From an uncultured Clostridia bacterium (GTDB lineage Bacteria; Bacillota; Clostridia; Oscillospirales; Acutalibacteraceae): a stretch of DNA of 7,178 nt. The stretch lies in NCBI GenBank assembly GCA_947623215.1, contig CANQGN010000073.1:1-7178 (forward strand). The letters run 5' to 3'. The notes beneath the pieces were generated by a model, which saw nothing but the letters and a program-made list of their open reading frames with translations, did no database searches and was not told the origin of the DNA. Positions 6,789 through 7,178 of the stretch are shown here, one piece after another (the stretch's first letter is position 1; each line of letters starts with the position of its first letter). The position numbers and the translations under genes are program-made.

Positions 6789-7178
6789 TTACACGATTTC
6801 GGACTCCGTGTCAAGCAAATTGGCAATTTTACCCCGCACAAGAGCGGAAATTTCGGCCGCCGTTTCGCTGGCGGCGGCTTCGGTGAGCACCCGCAGCCCA
6901 CGGCCGGATTTTTGCGGCCAAATGCGCACCGCCGCGCCCGACTCTTCTACCCGCAGCCCCTCCCCCGTCGCCTCCCCAAGGGGGGCCAGTCGGCGCATGG
7001 CGGCAGCGGGGGGTTCGCGCAGCGCCACGCACTCCTCTAACAGCGCAAAGGGGGGCAGTTCGTCCGCCAGCGCGGCTAAGGGTAACCCCCGCTCCTTGAT
7101 AGCGGCGAGCACCCGCAAAGCCAGCTGCAAGCCGTCCCGCAGCCAGGGGTCGCGGGCCGCCAGCCGCCGTGCCTCGCG
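6789..7178 (-). CDS. Phosphohexomutase-like protein, C-terminal 129 residues (N-terminus beyond window)
   Basis: C-terminal part of a probable phosphoglucomutase/phosphomannomutase superfamily enzyme, which interconverts hexose 1- and 6-phosphates. The frame is open to the right edge and ends in TAA at 6789-6791; a TTG at 7130 lies within the open frame and need not be a start. Visible features, numbered in this fragment: a DG pair near the edge (D15, G16), and a helix of the type seen before the last domain (LQLALRVLAAIKERGLPLAAL). Then comes a domain-4-like stretch RVEESGAAVRIWPQKSGRGL and continuing LRVLTEAAASETAAEI. The family's usual phosphate-binding loop RPSGTEP is replaced by WPQKSGRG, as I recall for a divergent clostridial branch, so GlmM is unlikely. 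The catalytic serine and metal-binding loop lie outside the window. The family call rests on the pattern of this last domain only. Confidence 0.6.
   Translation of the reverse strand, partial: REARRLAARDPWLRDGLQLALRVLAAIKERGLPLAALADELPPFALLEECVALREPPAAAMRRLAPLGEATGEGLRVEESGAAVRIWPQKSGRGLRVLTEAAASETAAEISALVRGKIANLLDTESEIV

Overview
The window is high in GC (roughly 60% by eye) and densely packed. Every gene I can support lies on the minus strand, so biological order runs from the right edge to the left. The genes and their order (RNase J, GdpP-type phosphodiesterase, ribosomal protein L9) point to a Gram-positive Bacillota, most likely a GC-rich gut-type clostridium (Oscillospirales-like). The class assignment rests on gene content and general sequence feel, not on a marker-gene comparison.

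Layout in transcription order. (1) 7178-6789: the last 129 residues of a divergent phosphohexomutase (phosphoglucomutase/phosphomannomutase superfamily), cut by the window edge. (2) 6788-6673: a 116-nt intergenic stretch with a terminator-like hairpin, a perfect 9-bp-arm inverted repeat and a GGAGG ribosome binding site. (3) 6672-4804: ribonuclease J with a long, basic, low-complexity N-terminal extension. (4) 4803-4731: a 73-nt spacer with no terminator. (5) 4730-2742: GdpP-type membrane-bound cyclic-di-AMP phosphodiesterase. (6) 2741-2298: ribosomal protein L9 (rplI), whose start codon abuts the gdpP stop. (7) 2267-1: the first 755 residues of a glycoside hydrolase family 38 alpha-mannosidase, cut by the left edge. 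No gene-free stretch exceeds 120 bases.

The rnj, gdpP and rplI genes form a probable housekeeping operon linking mRNA decay, c-di-AMP turnover and the ribosome. The alpha-mannosidase is the outsider. It sits 30 nt behind rplI, with its own good ribosome binding site and no visible terminator before it, where many Bacillota have the replicative helicase dnaB. I see no transposon, phage, CRISPR, tRNA or rRNA signal, and no evidence of a wholly new system. The points most worth following up are the rnj leader palindrome, the RNase J tail and the placement of the mannosidase.
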